Positions 58,931-64,000 of a stretch of DNA of 64,000 nucleotides are shown piece by piece. The translations under genes and the position numbers were made by a program. How positions within the stretch are numbered: position 1 is the first letter of the stretch; every line of letters starts with the position of its first letter. The notes under the pieces were generated by a model. That model had not been told where the DNA came from and made no database searches. It saw only the letters and a list, made by a program, of their open reading frames with translations. The stretch comes from Rhineura floridana (Eukaryota > Chordata > Lepidosauria > Squamata > Rhineuridae), in the NCBI RefSeq assembly GCF_030035675.1, contig NC_084480.1, positions 15,395,263-15,459,262 on the forward strand. The letters run 5' to 3'.

Positions 58931-59531
58931 CCAATTAGTGAACTATCCAGAAAAGGAGAAAATCAGCAAAGAGCCTATCTATTACATTTATAATAGATAG
59001 CTTCAGTACAGACACAACTTTTAAGCCTGGTTACTATCAGAAGGTCTCCACTGCGACTAAGGTGGAAGACCTTGAGTTAGTCCTACAGGAGTGGAGAGGG
59101 GTTGCCAAAATACAAGAAAGACGAAATAAAAACTTAAGTCAATTTTTATTGTGATTGTTTGCTTGTATAAAAAAATATGACTTGTTCACCGCCCAGAGAA
59201 CGTTGTTATTTGACGGTACACAGGTGCCTCCCTACACATTTTTTAAAATTGAATTATGTTCTCAATTGGAATCATTTAAAATTAACAATGCATTCTTCTT
59301 TTTGCTATTTTTTAAAGAAAAGCTATTCTAAAAAAACCCGATAAAAATACATTTTAAAAATTAACATATGCTCATGAGCAATTGTTTTAATTTACCCTCT
59401 TAAAAAAGACAACGACCCTGAAGGAGGAGAAGGAATAACAAAAAGAAGAGCGGAAAGAGAAAGATCAACAGTCTCCTGCTCCCTCCCTCCGCCCACCCAC
59501 GACCCGAGCAGAGCCCCAACATCGCACTTAC

Positions 59532-59590
59532 CCACACGAATCTCTAACGTCCAACTGAGCCTCGGCAAGGAGATACTTCATTTCCGGGAA
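59532..59590 (-). other. C18orf32: C18orf32 exon 1 (non-coding)
   Basis: On the minus strand GAGATTCGTGTGG is followed by the donor GTAAGT (59531-59526). It lies in the G+C- and CpG-raised stretch 59400-59760 and fits the acceptor at 53960. The transcription start is uncertain; a (T)19 run on this strand lies just upstream. Confidence 0.65.
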
Positions 59591-59760
59591 GGGGCAAAAA
59601 AAAAAAAAAAAAAAGGTCGTCACTCAACAAGCTCCAATGAGAAAACAGGCAGGAAGGTGACGTAACGGAAAGGGGGTGGCTTACTGATTTCCTATTTATT
59701 TTCTGCTGCGGGGGGCCACGACACGAGAGGCAGGGCGGTGTGCGCGTGGTCAAAACCCAC
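59591..59760 (-). promoter_or_regulatory. C18orf32: C18orf32 promoter with CRE, CCAAT and ETS-type sites
   Basis: Contains TGACGTAA (59658-59665, CRE/ATF type), CCAAT (59634-59638), a CCGGAA ETS-type core around 59582-59588 on the minus strand, and a GTGACGAC half-CRE near 59616. A 19-base poly(A) run at 59596-59614 divides the ETS-type site from the others. Confidence 0.65.
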
Positions 59761-59879
59761 GCTTTCCACTGAAATCTTTAGAACCGTGTACTGTCATTGG
59801 TTGCATTTTTATCTTTTCAAGTGGCTTTGAGGCTTTTTCTTTTATATAGAGGAAACTGATAAATATTATTATAACTGTT

Positions 59880-60325
59880 TACTGCTCAGGACCCCAATAT
59901 CTCTGGCACGCCTCTCCCGATATGAACCTACCCCCCACCCTTAGATAGTCTTCGGAGATCCTTCTCCAAGTGCCCCCTCTGAGGGAGACTCGGAGGCTGG
60001 TGACAAGGGAGTGGGTCTTTTCAGTTGTGGCTCCCCATCTATGGAATACGTTCCACAGTAAGGTCTGTCTGGTGCCTTCATTGTCATCTTTTCAGCACCA
60101 GATAAAAAGGTACCTTTTCTCCCATGTGTTTTGATAGATTGAGATGATGTTTTGTTTTAATATGCTGCCATATCTTCCCATGGCTGTGTGGGGGTGTTAT
60201 TGCTATTATTTTGTTTATTGTTATGCTTTTATAGTGTTTCATTTTTGTTTTAACATTGTGTAAGTCACTTGGGGACCTTTGGGTATCAAGTGGCTAATAA
60301 ATCTAATAAATATTATTAATAATTT
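59880..60325 (+). mobile_element. L2-clade LINE 3' end
   Basis: GCACGCCTCTCCCGATATGA, GGGAGTGGGTCTTTTCAGTT, GTGGCTCCCCATCTATGGAA, TACGTTCCAC encode a VFSVVAPHLWNTFHS-like C-terminus. The 3'UTR and tail GTGTAAGTCACTTGGGGACC, TCAAGTGGCTAATAAATC follow. Confidence 0.7.
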
Positions 60326-60532
60326 ATTTCCTTGTTTACCCCTGCCTCTCCTTCCTCTGTTGTTTACCCTCTGTTGAATTTTTGGATTGGAAACTTTTCA
60401 GGGCAGAGCAAGTTGTGTAAATGTCAGTATTGATAAAATGATGGGTTATGATTACCATAATTCTAAGAGTTTCTTCTTGTTGTGTTCAGACAGCCTGGAA
60501 TTGGGATAGACTAACCTTAATCCTCCTCTAGG

Positions 60533-61766
60533 ATGCACACCTTAATGTGGTCAGTGTCGAAGAAGCTGAGAGCAATACTGTCAGGAATCTAGACCAAGAG
60601 ACTAGACTCCTAGCAGGGTCACCCAAGGTGGAATGGTCAAAGCTGAGACACCAGACTAAGATGCATCCAGACTCAGGGGAAGGCAATGGTAAACCACCTC
60701 CAAATACCTCTTACCATGAAAACCCTACAGAGTATCCAAAATGCAACACGAGATAATGCTGGAAGATGAGACCCCCAGGTCAGAAGACACTCAGCAGCTA
60801 CTGGGGAAGAACAGACAAGTACGAGTAGCGCTGTGACTAATGACACCACCGGGTCAAAGCCGAATGGCTAATGCGCACAGATGCAAAAGGAGAGTCTGGA
60901 GTTGTACGATGCACACAATAGGAACATGGAATGTGAGAAGCATGAACCAGGGAAAGTTAGAAACTATCAAGCAAGAAATGAACGCATCAACATTACGATA
61001 CTTGGCATGAGTGAATTAAAATGAATGGGACATTTTCAATCAGGCAGCTACAAAATATTTTATGCAGGAAATGAGAAATTAAGAAGAAATGGGGATGCTT
61101 TAATAGTGAGAAGTGATGTAGCAAAAGTAATTAGGAGCTATAACACAAGGTCTGAGTAATATCAATGAGATTATATGGGAAACCTATTAACATATCCATC
61201 ATCCAAGTCCATGCTCCAACGGCAAATACAGAAGAACAGGAATTGGAGATATTTTATGCAGAAGTACAAGAAGATATTGATCACACACCAAAACAAGATG
61301 TGCCGATAATCATGGGGGACTGGAGTGCAAAAGTAGGGAACAAAGAACTAGAAATTGTGGGGAAATGGGGTTTAGGAGATAATTGGAGGGAGAAATATCA
61401 ATAATTTAAGATATGCAGACGGTATCATACTACTAGCAGAAACCAGTAATGATTTGAAATGAATGCTGTTGAAAGTTAGAGGAAAGCACAAAAGCAGGAC
61501 TACAGTTGAACGTCAAGAAGACTCAAGTAATGACAACAGAAGATTTATGTAACTTTAAAGTTGACAGTGAGGACACTGAACTTGTCAAGGGTTATCAACA
61601 CCTCGGCACAGTCATTAACCAAAATGGAGACAATAGTCAAGAAATCAGAAAAAGGCTAGGATTGGGGATCATACAAGATCTGAACAGGGAGGTTTACAAC
61701 AGATGCTATTGGAGGTAGCTGTTTCCTAGGGCCACCATAAATCATAACCTGAAAGCACAAAACAAA
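60533..61766 (+). mobile_element. RTE-BovB LINE with 5'UTR, doubly internally deleted
   Basis: The 5'UTR (AGACTAAGATGCATCCAGAC, GGAAGGCAATGGTAAACCAC) leads to ATG at 60909 and GTWNVRSMNQGKLETIKQEM, the APE-type endonuclease start. A frame break follows, then RLYGKPINISIIQVHAPTAN, EEQELEIFYAEVQEDIDHTP and IIMGDWSAKVGNKELEIVGK. Near 61380 the endonuclease is joined to the RT (INNLRYADG in place of NLRYADD, then ETSNDLK). VMTTEDLCNFKVDSEDTELV and INQNGDNSQEIRKRLGLG follow. A second jump near 61670 joins this to IQDLNREVYNRCYWR and a short worn tail. It is the only BovB here that keeps its 5' end in sense orientation. Confidence 0.9.
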
Positions 61767-62535
61767 GCGTCATTGCAAATACAGAAAGCAGTCATATGAA
61801 GCCCTAAGACTAAACTAAATATTGATATAGATCTAATTTCTAATTGCCATATCTTGCCTCCCTTCAAGTCCCTAATGCCCCCCCCAAGCAATCATAACTG
61901 TTATTTACTTGGGGGGGCAGGCATGTAGTTTCCTTTTCTGCCCTTTCACCAACTCCTATGTGAATTTTACTTGCATTTTGGGTGGTGTACATTACATTGA
62001 GCTGTCAATGGGACCAGCGTATGAAGTTAGAATGTAGTGCAACTTTATCCCCCAACTTCAACCTCTCATTATTCCCCTTCCTTGCCCTTCACACCAGCAT
62101 AATTTACCCAGTTAGTGTCTTGGTTTAAGGCCAGTTCATGCCACATCCTAACTTATTCCAGCTAGTATAGTTGGGGGTCAGGGGTTAGGATTCCACTGCT
62201 AATTCCCACACCCTGCTGCAACCTAAGCTGGTGACAAAGCCTAAGCATGTACAACTGAAACAAATCATTCCTTTTTTATTCTTGCCTCCACTTCCCTCTT
62301 TCCTGTTTTGTGCCATGTTTTAGATTTTAAATTCCTTGGGGTTACTTATGCTTTATGAAACTCTGGATTTATTGATGGTGCTCTATAAATATTAATGACC
62401 ACTTCCTCAAAGCTACAGTGCATTTTCTGTCCTTGGACACCAGATGGCAGGTTAACTCATGTGATGGACGGGCAGGGAAAAATTCTGAGCCTTGCAGGTT
62501 AGGGCCAGTCTTTAAAGGAATTGTCAGTTGGGGAA

Positions 62536-62713
62536 GGGCCACAGCTCGGTCATAGAGCATTTGCTTTGTGTGGAGGTCCCAGTTTCAATCTCTGCCATCT
62601 CCAGGTAGGGCTGAGGCTGCTGCCTGACTCCCTAGAAAGCTGATGCAAGCCAGTGTAGACAACACTGAGCTAGGCGTACCAGCAGTCTATTATCAGGCAG
62701 CTTCCTATACAGT
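62536..62713 (+). repeat. tRNA-derived SINE with CR1-type tail
   Basis: CACAGCTCGGTCATAGAGCA, TTTGCTTTGTGTGGAGGTCC, CAGTTTCAATCTCTGCCATC (tRNA head), body CCTAGAAAGCTGATGCAAGC and GACAACACTGAGCTAGGCG, end CAGGCAGCTTCCTATAC. About 178 bp, near full length but moderately diverged. Confidence 0.8.
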
Positions 62714-63871
62714 ATTCCTGCTTGCTGTACGTGTGGCAAGAACTATCTGGTTCCCTTTGCATACCTAAGGGGAGATAGAGGGGGTCCTCCAGCTGGCTAG
62801 GCTGCCAAGCCTTACCTGTCTTCCTTCCATGGTAAACTGATACTCTCAGCGAGTATCTCACATCCAACCTCTCCTTCCTCCTTCTCGTACCAACCAGCCA
62901 AGGGGGAAGCAGACATCTTCCTCTGGCAAGCTTGGCCACTGCATCTGCAACTTAAGTTAGCTAGAACTAGTGCCTTTCCTATCAAGTATTTCTATTAATA
63001 AAGTAGTATTTTCTTATTTTTACTAAATCTAAAGCCTCGGTGATTGAAAGCAAAGTAAAAGCTTGCTTTCTCTCAGGTAAACTACACACTTACACTGCAC
63101 AGAACGCTAAGCATGCTGCACGCAGCTAAACTGCTAATTTACCAATACTCTACTATTTAGGTCCTTGTCCAGAACCACCTTCATAACTGAAATTTGCATT
63201 AACTTAAAATAGACATTTGCAACAATGCCCCATTTTCACAACCAATTGAACAGTCTACAGCATTAATTTCACTTTTGAACATGCCATTTGTGTACATTAA
63301 CTGTTGAATTGGAACATTTTCCAAGAATTTAGTGGTAATTTGAGTTTAGTAGTTTACAGCTTAGCACAAAACTACTGGGACCTTTGTGGCCCGTTCCCGT
63401 GTTGTGTAGTGACTGTTAATTTTGGATGTGGAAAACCAAGTTCAAACTCTAGAAAAATTCTGAAACATCCTGGATTGTCATGCAGAAGCCATACTCTCTG
63501 AAGATTAGTTTGTCTCTCAGGATTGCTGCAAGGCTGAAACTCTGCTGCTGCAGAAGATATTTAAATACTGATCTATAACCAGACAATCTGCCATTTAATC
63601 GATTTATCTTTCCAGTGCAGAAATTTCTTAATCAAATCTTGCTACCAATTCTTGTTTAAATTATTTTAAACTTGGACATTTAGGTTAGTCAAAAAACATC
63701 TGGTCAGTCAACTAGTCAAATATTTTCAATTCGGAGTCCATTTTTAAAGCATTAACAAAAAAAATATTTTAATCATCAAGTCTTATGCTACTTACAAAAA
63801 CAGTTTAGTTAACTTATGAAGTAATCTTTAAAAAAGTTTCAACATTTGAACCATGTTAGGTAATGCCTGTT

Positions 63872-63903
63872 TTTTGTTGTTGTTACGTGCCTTCAAGTCG
63901 ATT
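63872..63903 (-). repeat. BovB/Sauria-type tail scrap
   Basis: TTGTTGTTGTTACGTGCCTT, CAAGTCGATT is the reverse complement of the (CAA)n-ended BovB tail. The sequence changes at once to ATTTATTTAACCGC. Confidence 0.6.
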
Positions 63904-64000
63904 TATTTAACCGCTTTTCTCTTTTGCTTTTATCCTCAAGCACCAGGGTCAGTCCAGTTACAAATACAGCATTCTTTGGTTTTTGCAGAGATCAAGATGG

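Larger units (their letters stand above)
59761..64000. other. Region upstream of C18orf32
   Basis: In human the next gene is RPL17, but no RPL17 coding exon was found here. Repeats are listed separately. Nothing recognised in about 61770-62530 and 62720-63870. Confidence 0.65.

Noticed and set aside
59761-64000. RPL17, expected upstream of C18orf32
   Set aside because: No ribosomal-protein coding exon was found in any frame; the gene may begin beyond the right edge.

Overview
The window reads as nuclear DNA of a squamate reptile, most likely a lizard. The main clues are tRNA-headed Sauria SINEs with BovB-type tails, many RTE-BovB, CR1 and L2 LINE remnants, two Penelope-like elements, CR1-tailed tRNA SINEs, and two host genes that are neighbours in other vertebrates. 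No bacterial-type gene, CRISPR array or rRNA gene was seen.

Host genes, both on the minus strand. (1) DYM (dymeclin): the first coding exon is at 13626-13806. A non-coding first exon lies in a CpG-rich promoter at about 43856-44200. That gives a first intron of about 30 kb, with the next intron running off the left edge. (2) C18orf32 homologue: a non-coding exon near 59532-59590, a coding exon at 53709-53921, and a last coding exon at 51684-51758 followed by a 3'UTR. The spliced reading frame is 95 codons and ends in a KKxx di-lysine. RPL17, which lies upstream of C18orf32 in human, was not found between 59.7 and 64.0 kb.

Layout. 1-13.6 kb: DYM intron 2, with a nested block of BovB, CR1, L2 and LTR-like pieces at 2.5-7.4 kb. 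13.8-43.8 kb: DYM intron 1, holding a twin-primed BovB (18.3-19.0), a clean L1 3' end (21.7-22.3), L2 and CR1 pieces, a Sauria SINE, a Penelope-like element (29.0-30.8), a second Penelope-like end (32.4-33.2), a CR1 split by a hAT (34.2-36.9) and a BovB/LTR-like mosaic (37.3-38.7). 43.6-44.3 kb: DYM promoter. 44.3-50.9 kb: intergenic L2, BovB, CR1 and hAT repeats. 50.9-59.7 kb: C18orf32, with an L2 copy of about 2.1 kb in its first intron. 59.7-64 kb: L2, a doubly deleted BovB and a tRNA SINE.

Nothing amounts to a clearly new system. The observations most worth following are hammerhead-ribozyme-like cores at both Penelope-like 3' ends, a Sauria SINE body that looks like a BovB 5'UTR block joined to the BovB 3' tail, a twin-primed BovB with a 14-bp target duplication, a BovB/LTR-like composite shared by two loci 35 kb apart, and several strong foldback structures.
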